A stretch of 64,000 nt of DNA from NCBI GenBank assembly GCA_037783415.1, contig JAZGTN010000189.1, positions 1,240,001 through 1,304,000 of the forward strand, read 5' to 3'. Position 1 is the stretch's first letter. The number at the start of each line of letters is the position of its first letter. The notes under the pieces were generated by a model that did no database searches, was not told where the DNA came from, and worked only from the letters and a program-made list of their open reading frames with translations. This DNA comes from Leptasterias polaris. Lineage: Eukaryota > Echinodermata > Asteroidea > Forcipulatida > Asteriidae. The position numbers and the translations under genes were made by a program. This document shows positions 1 through 9,625 of this stretch, in pieces.

Positions 1-260
1 ATGTGCACATAATACTGGAAAACTGAATCCTGGAATTTAGGCTTGCAACGTTTTCAAATGATTTCCTCTTTTTTTGCATCTTGTTGAATGCCGTAGAAAA
101 ACAAGAAACACTGAATGTCACCACTATAACTGTTGACCATGAGGAGAAGGTTTCTTATTTTCAGGATACTTAATGTTTATATCATCACACCCCGCTTGGG
201 AGTATATGTTCAAATGGCAATTGTTTTAATTGAATTTCTGAAATGCTTTTCTTTCCACAG
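1..260 (+). other. Intron upstream of the first visible CEP162 exon
   Basis: No coding segment is seen here. The stretch ends in a pyrimidine-rich tract and a CAG acceptor directly before the exon at 261, so it is the 3' part of an intron. The first coding exons of the gene, including the start codon, must lie upstream of the window. Confidence 0.6.
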
Positions 261-310
261 TGGGGTGATGCCCACCCAGGCAAGTTTTGAAGACACTTTA
301 AGTTATACAG
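261..310 (+). CDS. CEP162: CEP162 internal exon (N-terminal region)
   Basis: This 50-base exon lies between a pyrimidine-rich acceptor (tttccacag) and a consensus donor (CAG|GTAAGA). It enters in phase 2 and leaves in phase 1, which matches the next exon at 1560. It encodes a short acidic/serine-rich piece including SFEDTLSYT. The piece is too short to identify alone; the assignment rests on the phase-compatible run into the next exon, which carries the recognisable DTLEEQ block. Confidence 0.6.
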
Positions 311-1559
311 GTAAGAATGTTACAGTGCAAAGCGCGCCGTGTAAAAAATTAATTTAGGAAAAACAAGACTGCTCTTGACTGCTCTTGTTACACTTGTATA
401 CATGTTCATGTGTGTTGTGTTGTCATTTAGCCTTCGAAAAAGACTCTGCTAGGGTCAAAACGTCAGGTCACTAACTAATTTTTGCATTAAGAAAAACAAC
501 AAACTAAACAAATAAAAACCCCAAAAGCATCAGTTCTGTCAAACATTTAATCACCTTTCCAGTTCCCGTCAATACTTGAGGAGGGAGATGGGGGGGGGGG
601 GGGGGGGGGGTTGAAAACGTGCCCTTGGATGTTCTGGCTGCTGGAACACTATTCGGGGGTACAGAATATGTTACATCTACACCTTGACAACTGAAGTTTC
701 TCTATTTCAAGTCAATGAAAGTTCAGGTGTTTTTTTTCCTTAATGTTGAGAAGAGCGCACTTACAATTTTCATGGTTTTTCATTTTTGTGCAATGTATAT
801 GTTGTGGTCCTAAATCAATTGTATGGGATTTGAGGCATTGCATGGTGAGGTATCAAGAACTCACTCCGCGGTAGTGTAGTTAATACATGTAATAACGAGA
901 AGTCCCCTCGATCCACAAAGCGAAAGTAATAGTCCCGGCCAATTTCCTACCTCCCGCCCAGGTAGTAGTTAATAAGCAGGACAGTTCTTTTCAGAAATGA
1001 AAAGTCTCCCGAAATCTGAATTATCTACTCCGCGGCAGTAGAATAAATAGCAAGACAAGTTCTCAAAGAACAAAATCTACCTAGCAAGTAGATATACACA
1101 TGGTGTTACCGCAAACCAAATATACACTACGGTAAATCAATTACCTATCATTACAAAAACAAAACTCAAATCAACTGTCAAACAAAACTGTGATTTGAAT
1201 GAGCAATTTGCGAGTTACTTTTGGGTAACATCCAATACATTGACTTGCTTTATTGTCACCCGTGACCAGGGACACGTTGCCTTAGTAAGGGCGCTTTGGG
1301 CTATGAAAAGTTATGAAGTGAATTTTGTTGGAAAGATGTTTTAAAAGTAGAAGACAATTATTCACACAATTATCTCTCGACATTGTGGGGTTTTCGTTTT
1401 ACTTCATGAACTGACAAAGTCTGTAATTTTTTGGCGTCCAAAATTTGGTTCCACAAAATGTGAGGCAACAGTGAAACAAATTTCTGCTGAAAACACAGTA
1501 TACCATTATTGTACTTTTGTATTCAACAAAATTAATGCAAAGTTTCAAAATCTGTTCAG
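311..1559 (+). other. CEP162 intron with poly-G tract and degenerate repeats
   Basis: This intron has consensus ends (GTAAGA at the left, tctgttcag at the right). It holds a 21-base G run at 590-610. At about 860-1090 there are three degenerate, related segments spaced roughly 75-90 bases apart, sharing ctccgcggtagt-like cores followed by agtTAATA and acaagttct, which looks like old mobile-element sequence. No coding exon was recognised. Confidence 0.5.
590..610 (+). repeat. Poly-G tract (21 G)
   Basis: An uninterrupted run of 21 guanines sits in an intron. Similar runs of 19-20 occur at 12722, 36262 (as C) and 53002. Such tracts can form G-quadruplex and slippage-prone structures and are often miscounted by sequencers, so the length is uncertain. 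Confidence 0.95.
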
Positions 1560-1788
1560 AAACGGGGACCTCAGATGGACTGACTCCGGCCTCCACTGGC
1601 CCTGGGATGGACACCCTGGAGGAACAGGCCGACAAGGAACGCTTCTTCAAGGACTTGGAGGCAAAGCGTGGTGGGATGGTGGACTATCGGAAGCTCATCA
1701 AGGAAGCCGATATGTCGAATACAATGGGCAGTATGCAATCAGCCAACATGTCACTGACAATGGGCAGTATGCCATCGGCATACATGGG
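1560..1788 (+). CDS. CEP162: CEP162 exon with conserved DTLEEQ block
   Basis: CEP162 (KIAA1009/QN1 family) is a microtubule-binding centriolar protein that acts at the ciliary transition zone, upstream of CEP290 recruitment. This exon encodes MDTLEEQADKERFF followed by a LEA...VDYRKLIKEAD block. That matches in order the vertebrate CEP162 segment with LDTLEEQ-x-x-KEQFF and then IDYSRLNKELD, as I recall it from the family. The acceptor is tctgttcag and the donor CATGGG|GTGAGT. Entry phase 1 and exit phase 2 agree with both neighbouring exons. The rest is low-complexity, with short NTMGSM/LTMGSM repeats near the 3' end. The assignment combines seen splice and phase agreement with remembered homology. 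Confidence 0.82.
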
Positions 1789-2363
1789 GTGAGTTTAAAT
1801 GTGAGACTAGCTCCTTCTGTAGATCTAGCATTTAGCATCTAGGATTTCAGAAAGAGCTCCTGGGGGATTTTCGGGGACTTATAGTATGTCATTTAAGGCA
1901 CATTCCTGGATCAGCTTGTTATGAGCTGTATCCAGGTTTTAATATGCTTTACTATAATTGCTTCTCTTCACCCAAGGGTATGAAAAATGGGTACCTGCTA
2001 GCATAGAGGTTGATATTGTATATGAAAAAGCTTCGGAGCGCCACGGCAGCTCAGGTTGTATACTCCCAAGGGAGCTGAGAAAGATTACAGGAATGTTATT
2101 GTCCCAATGACCAGGGCACTAATGTAAAACGCATTGATACTTTATTGTAAAATGCGCTGTATATGAGCTAGCTTTATAAGAGCTTATTGTTATGGTGTTA
2201 CCACAAACCTTACTAGGTTGTATCTCCAGCTCAAAAAGTTTCAAATCCTTCTGACACCACCAGTTCTTTTCAGAACCATTTCAACTCAAAGAGACATTTC
2301 CTACTGAAGTGTATGTAGTATTGTTTTGTGTCAAATGTATTTTCTTGTTTGTGTTTTTTGCAG
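1789..2363 (+). other. CEP162 intron with a SINE-tail-like segment
   Basis: The intron runs from GTGAGT to ttttttgcag. About 1890-2195 resembles the 3' tail of a tRNA-derived SINE: a region ending with an aatgcgctgtatatgagc motif followed by a second tttataagagc motif, comparable to the gagcgctatataagaagc tail of the SINE at 7384-7806. No head with A and B boxes was found, so it is a partial copy at best. Confidence 0.4.
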
Positions 2364-2689
2364 AACCGCAGATGATTACAGTAGCCCACTTCCATACAAA
2401 CCATCTCCAGTGCAAGAGGATGACTACGAAGACGACCATGATCAAGACGAAACACCACCAACCGCATCAGAAACTTCACCCTCACAACCCTCTGTACAAC
2501 CCTCCAAACAAATGACCTCTCCCAAAAAGGGCATGCTGGCTAAAGTGGCCTTATTGGATACTGGCGAGTCCATGTTCGATACTTCTGGACTTCAAGGGGA
2601 GGCCACAGCAAAGAGAAGGGACCGGGACCATCTGGCGGCTGGGGACACAAAGATGAGGGCCACCAATAACTTGACTTTAGGAAGTACAG
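2364..2689 (+). CDS. CEP162: CEP162 exon with acidic stretch and KGMLAKVALLD block
   Basis: This 326-base exon lies between tttttgcag and ACAG|GTAAGA, in phase 2 and out phase 1. It encodes a serine/proline-rich linker with a run of D/E residues (EDDYEDDHDQDE) and then KKGMLAKVALLDTGES. In vertebrate CEP162 an acidic SDDFEDEY stretch is likewise followed by a GMLANVVLLDS-type block, so the order and spacing agree. It is joined in frame with the exons at 1560 and 3510. I found no frameshift or stop in it. Confidence 0.82.
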
Positions 2690-3509
2690 GTAAGAATTGA
2701 CAATGTTATCCATAATCTCTGCTTTCCTTTCCAAATGCAAGTTGGAGGTTGTCCTTGAGGGATCTTCTCCATAAATGTATTCCTGTTCGTCCTCTTCGAT
2801 CTGCTGGCCAATCCCTATTGATGCAAACTACTTTTCCACTAAATTCTATGGTCAAAGAGCCTTCAACTTCATTGCACCTCAACTTCGTTGGTAGCCTTTT
2901 GTCAAGGCTTTTGTGGCTTGGACAGCTTTGTTGAGCCGCGATCCCAAGCGACTGGAAGAGGAGACCCCTGCACGCGAGTGGCAAAGCTACTAGGAGGGCC
3001 TTTTCCAAATTGTTTGCAGTTTCTAATGTTTTTCTTTATACCTTGATCTTTGCTACCCTAACAGGGTAGCAAAATTCCAAACCAATCAGAAGAGACAGGG
3101 GTCAGCAGGTCAGCATACATTTACAAATTAACAATGGTTAATCGTTCAGCACTTTACTTATTTGCATACAAGAATATTGTATGTTTCATACTTTATGAAT
3201 AATTCATCAAAAAAACTACAAAGCAAGTTGGAAAAGGCCCTTGTGGCTTTGTCACTCGACTCGCGCGCATGGTCTCTTGTTCCAGTCACTCTGCTGCTAG
3301 GGAGCTGTCCAAGCCACAAAAGCCTTGACAAAAGGCTAGCGGGTTTGCTGCATTTGTAAAACTGAGCCAAAAAACTAAAAATTCAAAACCAGAAATTAAC
3401 ATTATCTAGTCAGTTTCCTTTGTGATATAAGTACATTACTAGTTCATTTCTCATTTTCAACACAAAACAAAGCTTTAAAACTTACTTATGGATGTGTTGT
3501 TGGTTGCAG
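2690..3509 (+). other. CEP162 intron containing a long inverted repeat
   Basis: This intron has consensus ends (GTAAGA, ttggttgcag). Most of it is taken up by the fold-back element at 2891-3340. Open frames on both strands here come from the inverted arms and were not treated as genes. Confidence 0.6.
2891..3340. mobile_element. Fold-back element with ~130-base inverted arms
   Basis: The segment 2891-3023 is the imperfect reverse complement of 3209-3340. The outer part is strongest: the block around 2895-2926, cttttgtcaaggcttttgtg and following bases, recurs inverted at about 3303-3336 with no mismatch that I can see. The inner arms share ggccttttcca and cgcgagt blocks. The ~185-base loop has no coding signal. 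Long arms with a short non-coding centre suit a non-autonomous fold-back or MITE-type element; the family is not recognised. It sits inside a CEP162 intron. Confidence 0.75.
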
Positions 3510-3635
3510 GGTTGCTCACAGGTGGAACTGCAGCTGAATTTGAGGCGTTACAGGCCGCACTCAGAGAGGCGGCAAACACACCCACCATGGACTTCAGCTC
3601 AACAGGAATTGGAATGGATGGTGGCACACAAGATG
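3510..3635 (+). CDS. CEP162: CEP162 exon, last N-terminal exon before the missing middle
   Basis: The acceptor is ttggttgcag and the donor AGATG|GTAAAT. It enters in phase 1, matching the exon ending at 2689, and leaves in phase 1. It encodes LLTGGTAAEFEALQAALREA, comparable to the vertebrate CEP162 SSSDVEALHQAY segment that precedes the large coiled-coil region. Its exit phase does not match the entry phase (2) of the next recognisable exon at 5492. Joining them would give Asp-Thr and then a stop. Exons between the two must therefore be absent, lost or out of place. Confidence 0.75.
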
Positions 3636-3837
3636 GTAAATAATAAGTGATGTTAGACTGAATAGGGAATAGTTAGGTTTGCTATTTGGAAACAAGCTGC
3701 ATATTCCTTAGGAGTTGAGATAGTTTATCACTTTGGGTTGGTATTACAAAAAAACCCATCTCTACCCATTTGCGGTATTAACAAACTTTTCGGCCATAAG
3801 CCGTCCACCGTAGACCAGTCTAGAAAAATTTGTTGGT

Positions 3838-3965
3838 TTAAGGTTGAACAAAGAAAATATGACTAGAGTGGGATTTGAACCATCGACCTCCAGATTAACG
3901 TGCCTGCGCTCTATCAGCTTAGCTATCTGGCTGTCTCCCTCAAACCTTACTAGATTGTGTCTCCC
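3838..3965 (-). mobile_element. tRNA-derived SINE, short family (copy 1)
   Basis: Read on the minus strand this has an RNA polymerase III A box (TAGCTAAGCTGATAGAGC), then a tRNA-like arm, then a B box (GGTTCAAATCC, reverse complement at 3871-3881) followed by a short tail with GTTCAACCT. Two further copies with the same order lie at 50908-51020 and 61469-61585. The three share the head, the B-box region and the TTTGTTCAACC-like tail, so this is a dispersed SINE and not a functional tRNA. The anticodon arm is degenerate and I do not assign an isotype. Confidence 0.75.
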
Positions 3966-3984
3966 CCAAAGATACATGTATGTG

Positions 3985-4395
3985 AACCAGAAACACCGGG
4001 GTTAAACCCACCTTTTCCATGATAATGTTGCTGGGCTCTTTTACTTGCACTACCAATCCTAGTACACTGGACCTACGGCTTAATTTCCCTGTTGTACCAT
4101 CCAAGGGCAAAAGCAATTATGGTAAAGTATCCTGCTCAAGGACACAAGTGTCACAACCGGGACTTGAACCCACACTCTGTTGATCAGAAACACCAGAACT
4201 TGAGTCCAGTGCTCTTAACACAAGTTCCACGACCAGGACTCAAACCCACACTGTACTGATCAGAAACACCAGAGCTCGAGTCCAGTGCTCTTAACACAAG
4301 TTCCACGACCAGGACTCAAGTCCACACTGTACTGATCAGAAACACCAGAGCTTGAGTCCAGTGCTCTTAACCGCTTGGCCACAACCCGCCACAAA
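3985..4395 (-). mobile_element. SINE with class II tRNA head in three tandem copies
   Basis: On the minus strand this matches the SINE at 7384-7806: a head starting GTTGTGGCC with an A box, a B box (GGACTTGAGTCC type), then a body with ACAAGTGTCC, AAAAGAGCCC and a GTTTAACCCCGGTG block. Unlike that copy, the tRNA-like head is repeated. The block containing ccacactgtactgatcagaaa recurs at 4169, 4245 and 4321, exactly 76 bases apart. The 3' tail seems truncated. It lies inside the interval where CEP162 exons are missing. Confidence 0.8.
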
Positions 4396-4447
4396 GTTTT
4401 GTTTTTGATTCATGATGTCAAAGTGCAAATTAAGACAAATTTTAAGA

Positions 4448-4763
4448 ATGAACCATAATAGACCTTTCTATTGCAACGTCACTGCCAGAGTTTTTGCCAA
4501 CCGAGGTTGGAAAACTATGGAAAGCCATAACTGCAAATCAAAAACAGATAGCCATATAGTTTGTAGCAATGTTACACAAATATTCAAAAATAGTTGTTGA
4601 ATTTGTTGAAAACAAGTCAACCAATCATTGAAGGTATTTCAGTTCATGAATCTTTACAGAAAACGTTGAATTTGGTCACAACGATTGAATGTTTTGCTAA
4701 CATTTGTCCGTCCATGCCAACTGGCGCACTTTGTTTATCAACAATGGAAAGGTCTATAGGAAG
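4448..4763. mobile_element. MITE-like element with short inverted ends
   Basis: The left end has aatagacctttctattg at about 4449-4465; its near reverse complement, caatggaaaggtctata, lies at 4742-4759. The interior is AT-rich with no coding signal. The inverted ends and short length suggest a non-autonomous DNA element. Target-site duplications were not resolved. Confidence 0.45.
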
Positions 4764-4842
4764 TGCACTAGAATGTTCTGAAGTGTTGTGAGCTTCATTA
4801 GAGCTGAGCGAAATGTCTAGAGTGTTAAGAATCAAAAATACA

Positions 4843-4975
4843 CCATAGACCCCTTGCTTATGATGTCACAAGCTCAAACAGCGTCCTCACTGAGGTTAAA
4901 GGTTGAAACTTTATTGGCTGAGAGTTTACATTGGTTGACCTCAACGATGGTGGCATAATGTGGTTTAATGGTACT
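4843..4975. mobile_element. MITE-like element, CTGAGGTYAAAGG family (short copy)
   Basis: The left side reads tgatgtcacaagctcaaaca, then cctcactgaggttaaagg. The right side carries ggttgacctcaacgatggtg, an approximate inversion of it. The left segment recurs at 5748-5795 (tgacgttacaagctcgaaca, then cactgaggtcaaagg), so the two belong to one dispersed family. Confidence 0.5.
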
Positions 4976-5491
4976 CAAAAATAATGTTTCATTAATATCC
5001 TGTCCATTTCAACGGATATTATGTGTTGGTGTAATCACGCCGCCATCTCAGAAGTAAAATGTTGATGAATCAATGGACAGCGCACAGCTATGTATGCGCA
5101 GCACACAGAATGGGCCAATGGGCAACCTTTTTTCACCTGTAGTTGAGGGTGCCCTACTCAAGTGAGTTTATTTACAGTCCAACCATACAACAAATCTGTT
5201 AGATTCCATCAAATTTGGTGGTTACGCTTTTAAATAACATAACGAAAACGTTTTTGGTTTAGACTGGGTCTTCATGAAATGGAGATATTTCTCTCGAGGG
5301 TGGGTACTTGTATAATCTCTAGAATCAGTGAGCTTTCAGAATGATAATTAGCAGTCAATTTGTTTTTATAATTTTATGAGTACCAATTCTGTACTTTGTC
5401 TGGTGTGACTTTGCAAACAAAAAACCTGTTAAAAAAATATATATATATTAGATAATTAAACATTAATGAGAGAATGTTTGATTCAATGCAG

Positions 5492-5726
5492 ACACATGAA
5501 GAGAGAGCAGGAACTTCAACAGCTCATCACCAGAGCCAGGCATTCTGCATCTTACGAGAAAGACCAAGAGATCAGCAGCTACCAACAGATACTGGCCGCC
5601 AAGAACAAAGAGCTACAACAGTTTCGCACGGAGCTTGACGCCATTCTTGAAGTTCTAAGAGAACTTCAGAGGCAGGGGGTTGTTTTACCGTTACAGAGTC
5701 ATACAGTCCAATCCCTTTTAAGATGA
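5492..5726 (+). CDS. CEP162: CEP162 C-terminal exon
   Basis: The acceptor is gattcaatgcag; the frame (entry phase 2) runs to a TGA at 5724-5726. It encodes RHMKREQELQQLI, then KNKELQQFRTELDAILEVL and RELQRQGVVLP. This matches the C-terminus of vertebrate CEP162 nearly residue for residue: REQELQQII, then KNRELEKFRTELDSILDVL and RELHRQGVVVP. No good internal donor was found, so it is likely the terminal coding exon. About 1,000 residues of central coiled coil seen in the human protein have no counterpart between this exon and the one ending at 3635. The C-terminal match is the strongest homology in the window. Confidence 0.88.
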
Positions 5727-5744
5727 TGTAGCCTCCTAATTGTA

Positions 5745-6240
5745 TATGACGTTACAAGCTCGAACAGTGCCCTCACTGAGGTCAAAGGAAGAGCTAGACT
5801 GGTCCCCTGTCTTTATCTGCAAGGATAAAGACAGGCACTGGTTTTACAGGCCCAATGATTTCATTGGATAAACGTGCTGTGACGTAAGCTTTCCATACCT
5901 GTGTTATGATTGGTCTGAGGTGATCGGTCGTCTGCATGCAGCGTGTGCACAAAGTTTACAGTGTTGCTGAATGTACATATGTACGTGGGAATTGACTACA
6001 AAAACTCTGTGTGGAATGAATATGAGGTCAAAGGTACATCCGGCAGGATCCCGCCAGGCGCTCAAGGCTAGTGTCTGGCGATACTCATGAGCTTCGAAGT
6101 GTGTCGTCAGATGTTCAGGCTAAGGAAGAGCTATCATTGGTTGAGCGTTGTGCGTGGTGCGTACACACGTTCACTTGTTTATTGTTTGACCTCAGCGATG
6201 GTGGCCTATGCAGGAGGTCTATTAAAGTAGTCTGATTCAT
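5745..6240. mobile_element. MITE-like element, CTGAGGTYAAAGG family (long copy)
   Basis: The left end (cactgaggtcaaaggaagagcta, 5769-5791) is approximately inverted at the right (gaagagctatc at 6125, tttgacctcagcgatggtgg at 6187). A perfect 12-base hairpin, cctgtctttatc / gataaagacagg, lies inside at about 5818-5847. It starts some 20 bases after the CEP162 stop codon and so probably lies within or next to the 3' UTR. Confidence 0.5.
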
Positions 6241-6734
6241 TAAGAACAAGAAACCGTAACAGCTGCCTATCAATTGTATTCACATGAGCCCATCATGAGT
6301 ATCTCCAGCAGTTCATCATTGAGTTATCGGACCATGCAACACAGAAATAATAATAATATTGAGAAAATAATCAAAAACATTTGTTAAGTGCCCTTATAAG
6401 CCTAAACATGCACTCACAGCTCTTGAGGAAGAAATAAATCTAAGAGTTTTAATTGTCTGGATAAGCTTAGATTTACATTTGAGATTTTATGTTCGTCTTG
6501 AATGTTGTGATAAACAGGGAAGATTTCGTCACGTTAGTGTAATAATCATTGTACCTCGATTTAGCTTAATTGTCATATATTGTATGAAAATGCTCAATGG
6601 AACACTGTCATATCTCGGCGCATACATGTACTTGTTTTGTATGTGCATCCAGGCTATTTTAAGCGAGATATGACATTTTGACAATTTCAAACTCATGCGA
6701 AATATCAGTGCTGTTTTAAAGGGTGTGTACAACA
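6241..6734. other. Unassigned AT-rich DNA
   Basis: No exon, RNA gene or clear repeat was recognised. A candidate polyadenylation signal for CEP162 (AATAAA near 6431) lies here, but its use is unproven. Confidence 0.4.
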
Positions 6735-6868
6735 TTGGTAATTGTCAAAGACCAGTATCCACACTTGATGTGACCCAACATATACATGAAATAACAAACC
6801 TGTGAAAGTTTCAGCCCAATCGGTCTTCATCCAGAGTCTTGAGAAACAGTGAAAAACCCCTAGAATTA
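6735..6868. mobile_element. Partial copy of the GGCACTGG MITE family
   Basis: The segment attggtaattgtcaaagacc, then ataacaaacctgtgaaa, matches the left 100 or so bases of the complete element at 57773-58139. The copy looks truncated on its right side. Confidence 0.6.
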
Positions 6869-6949
6869 TGTTGTACCTTTTTTTTCAAACATCGGATTTT
6901 ATCCTGCAGGATAAAGACTATTGTTTTACCCATTTCCTAAAAACTATGG

Positions 6950-7235
6950 CATTTCAAGCAAAACTATTTGTCCTCGCCTTCCACCTCTTGGACCCCGGTT
7001 CGAATCCCGTCGAGGGCACTATGTGGATTGGGTTCTCAGTCCCTACCTATCAGCTTGTGGTTTTTTCTGAAATAAATCTAAATGGGGTTTTCCTCCCACA
7101 TCTAAAACTGAAACTTCCTTGCTTGTCTGCTTGGCTAGTATAGTCAGTAAGTTTGCTTTTCTTAGATTCCTTGGCTTCACCACCAGAATTAATTCATGAA
7201 ATGAAAATGAAATTGAACGAAAATGGCCTACATGT
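6950..7235 (+). mobile_element. SINE-like element with B box
   Basis: It contains ggttcgaatcccgtcgaggg at 6997-7016, a near-consensus B box (T-loop) of RNA polymerase III genes. A tggattgggttctcagtccc body and an A-rich end with repeated aaaatg follow. No complete A box or cloverleaf was found upstream, so it is a tRNA-derived SINE at best and possibly 5'-degraded. Confidence 0.5.
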
Positions 7236-7383
7236 ACATTGTGCAATAACACAACACGAATCTGAATCCCAAAATGATGCATCCATGATTTATTGTGTGT
7301 GATGATGTCAGATGAATTGGGTCAATATAGTTACATGTACTTGTACATGTTTTTGTTTTTGTTTGTGTATACATATTATATCA

Positions 7384-7806
7384 GTGAGGTGTTGTGGCCG
7401 AGTGGATAAGAGCACCAGGCTCAAGCTCTGGTGTTTCTGCTCAGCAGAGTGTGGGTTTGAGTCCCGGTTGTGACACTTGTGTCCTTAGGCAAGACACTTA
7501 ACCATCATTGCTTCGTCCTTCGGATGGGATGCAAAGCCGTTGGTCCCGTGTGTTGTGAATGCACGTAAAAGAACCCAGTGCACTTATCGTAAAGAGAAGG
7601 GGTTCGCCCCGGTGCTCCTGGTTTGATCGGCAGCATATTGCACCACAGCACCTTGTAAACCATTACATGGTGCTATGGAATAGGTCTCAAACTTCAAAAA
7701 GTAGCTCCACATATATACCTTGCAGGAAAATACTGACTGTTGAAGCGCCTTGAGCGTCACTGAGTGACGGATATGAGCGCTATATAAGAAGCCACTATTA
7801 TTGTTA
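7384..7806 (+). mobile_element. Full-length tRNA(class II)-headed SINE
   Basis: The head reads GTTGTGGCCGAGTGGATAAG, a good A box of serine/leucine-type tRNAs. The long spacer fits a long variable arm, and a B box GGGTTTGAGTCCCGG follows at about 7447. The body has cacttgtgtccttaggcaag and aaaagaacccagtg. The tail carries AGCGCCTTGAGC and GAGCGCTATATAAGAAGCC before a (TTATTG)-like end. The head-body-tail order and ~420-base length are those of V-type SINEs of marine animals (family knowledge). A second copy with a triplicated head lies at 3985-4395 in the opposite orientation. Confidence 0.82.
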
Positions 7807-8261
7807 TATTCTTATTAGATACAGCAAACACCCATACACAATTCTGATTGAGTGTGTACAATGATACCAGGTTTTGCCCATGTGGAGGTTGCTACATAGA
7901 AACCTTGCCCTAAACCATGTGATGTAGCACCACTGTCTAATTGTCTTTGGATTCCAATTCAAGCATTCACTTGAGACTGATCGAGTCATTGTACCAGACG
8001 TTATTAAAATCAAACTCGCAAATGGCATTATTGAAGACATTTAATTCAAATTTTCTCAGAAATAGAACTTGTTATAGTAATGACTGTATCAGTCAAATGC
8101 CTTGTAATTTGTTAACGAGATAAACAAGCTTCACTGCTAATTTTTTTTATTTATTTCCAGAAGACTTTTTATAATTTGGATTTTACCCTTTCACTGATGT
8201 GTGTAAAGCATTGTAAACTCAGTACTTACCCAAGTTCTGTGAAAAAATCCACAGGCAAACA

Positions 8262-8425
8262 TCTATTAAAGAAAACTTTTCTTGTGTCACTTCTAAAAAT
8301 CTTAATAGAAACATTCTCTAGAGAGTGACACAATAAATATTTTCTTGAGATAAGAAACAAAATCTTATTTCAAGAAAACAATTATTGTGTCACTCCCTAA
8401 AAATGTTTTCTTTTAATAATTTTAG
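8262..8425. mobile_element. Palindromic MITE-like element
   Basis: The inner segments tattttcttgagataagaaac and cttatttcaagaaaacaatt are inverted, and flanking blocks repeat gagtgacacaataa / ttattgtgtcactc. The outer flanks (attaaagaaaacttttcttg and gttttcttttaat) are also inverted. The whole can fold into one hairpin with two nested stems. No coding capacity. Confidence 0.65.
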
Positions 8426-8654
8426 TAATAACATTTATAGCATTGTATTTTAGACAATTTGTACAGGGTTGTGAACTAGGTGAGATATTTTCCTGATGAC
8501 AGAAATTATTCACAGAACTTACCTATAGCTTTCGAACTTCCATAAACAAAACTAAACTTAGCATAACAGGTAGAAATATATAGCTGTAAATACCTTTATC
8601 TTTACATTTGTTTGATGTAGTGAGTCAGAAATACTCCTGTGAAATGTAAAGACC

Positions 8655-8780
8655 ATGGTCCAACTGCATGGCTCTGTTTACCATTAAATTCTGCACTTTT
8701 GGAGTCTTGTAATGCACATGATTCTATGGGATGTAAGAGCCGAATTCTACGGTAAGCAGAGCCATGAAATTGGGCCACTG
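8655..8780. mobile_element. MITE, CATGGCTCTGCTTA family (copy 1)
   Basis: The left end has gcatggctctgtttaccatt followed by aaattctgc. The right end is its inversion (cgaattctacggtaagcaga, then gccatg). The same pair of ends bounds 14035-14257. The interior is short and non-coding. Confidence 0.7.
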
Positions 8781-9460
8781 TCCATACGAGGCAATTTACA
8801 GACAACCAGCTCCAGGCAATCGCCAACTAGAAAATACATTCACATTTAAGTTTTTCTATATATTTGGTGGATTTCCTATATATTTGGGGATATTAATTTA
8901 CAGCTAGAAGATTGTCTCTTCTTCTGAGAAAGTGTTCATTTTGTAAGCAGTGCAAGTGATTGACTCCAAGTTGTCTGAAGAAAAAAACTGCGGCTGTCTC
9001 AGCAAAACCACCATACAAAACTCTCTCAAAAATTATTACTTTACCACATTATTTACCAATTACTACTTTAGTCCCATTCCATTGCTTTACCACATCCATC
9101 CAGATAGTCCCATTCCATTGCTTTTCAAAAGATCAACTTAGAAAATACTATTCCTAAAGTTTGTCAGCATCGTTACCACATGGGTGTCCATATATTAAAA
9201 TTATGTCTAACTAGCAAATGGCAAAACAAATTTATAGCAATTCTGAGTTCTACAGTTTAATTAAATTAAACAATTTTTAGACCTGAATAATGGAATAGGC
9301 CTACCCCCAAGGACATTATTTTATGAATGTTGTCAAACAGTTGCAAGCCTAAAAGTCAACTTCACAAGTTATATTTATTATTTGAAAACACCTTTATATT
9401 CTGCTCGAATTGTTACAATTACAGATGAAAGTAGGTCTTCAACATCAAGACCAAATGTTA
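8781..9460. other. Unassigned AT-rich DNA
   Basis: Nothing recognisable except a short direct repeat, agtcccattccattgcttt, at about 9070 and 9106, 36 bases apart. The small open frames here lack splice or start context and composition typical of exons. Confidence 0.4.
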
Positions 9461-9469
9461 AAAAGCTAT

Positions 9470-9625
9470 CAATGCTGCTCAGCAAATTTCTTTGCTAAGC
9501 AAAAAATTGAGTGGGACACCAGTTCGAGTAATATCAAAACTTTATGGAATTTCGGTTGGTTACCAGTTTTTACCGGTTTTTGTGCTAAGCAAATTTGTTG
9601 TTCTTACAGTCTTTATGAAACTTTG
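9470..9625. mobile_element. Probable MITE with TTTGCTAAGC ends
   Basis: The left part carries aaatttctttgctaagcaaa, and the right part carries tgtgctaagcaaatttgttg, approximately inverted around an interior with ccagtttttaccggttttt. The ends partly resemble the gcttagcagaaa ends at 14050 and 14735, so they may be distant relatives. Confidence 0.45.

Noticed and set aside
2706..3370. Several 60-100-codon frames on both strands
   Set aside because: They are mirror translations of the inverted arms of the fold-back element.
3636..5491. Missing CEP162 exons hidden in small open frames (4412-4600, 4594-4791)
   Set aside because: These frames lie in SINE/MITE sequence, lack heptad-like or charged coiled-coil composition and have no paired splice sites.
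7384..7470. Functional serine/leucine-type tRNA gene
   Set aside because: The head runs straight into a long SINE body and tail, and the sister copy at 3985-4395 has the same body.
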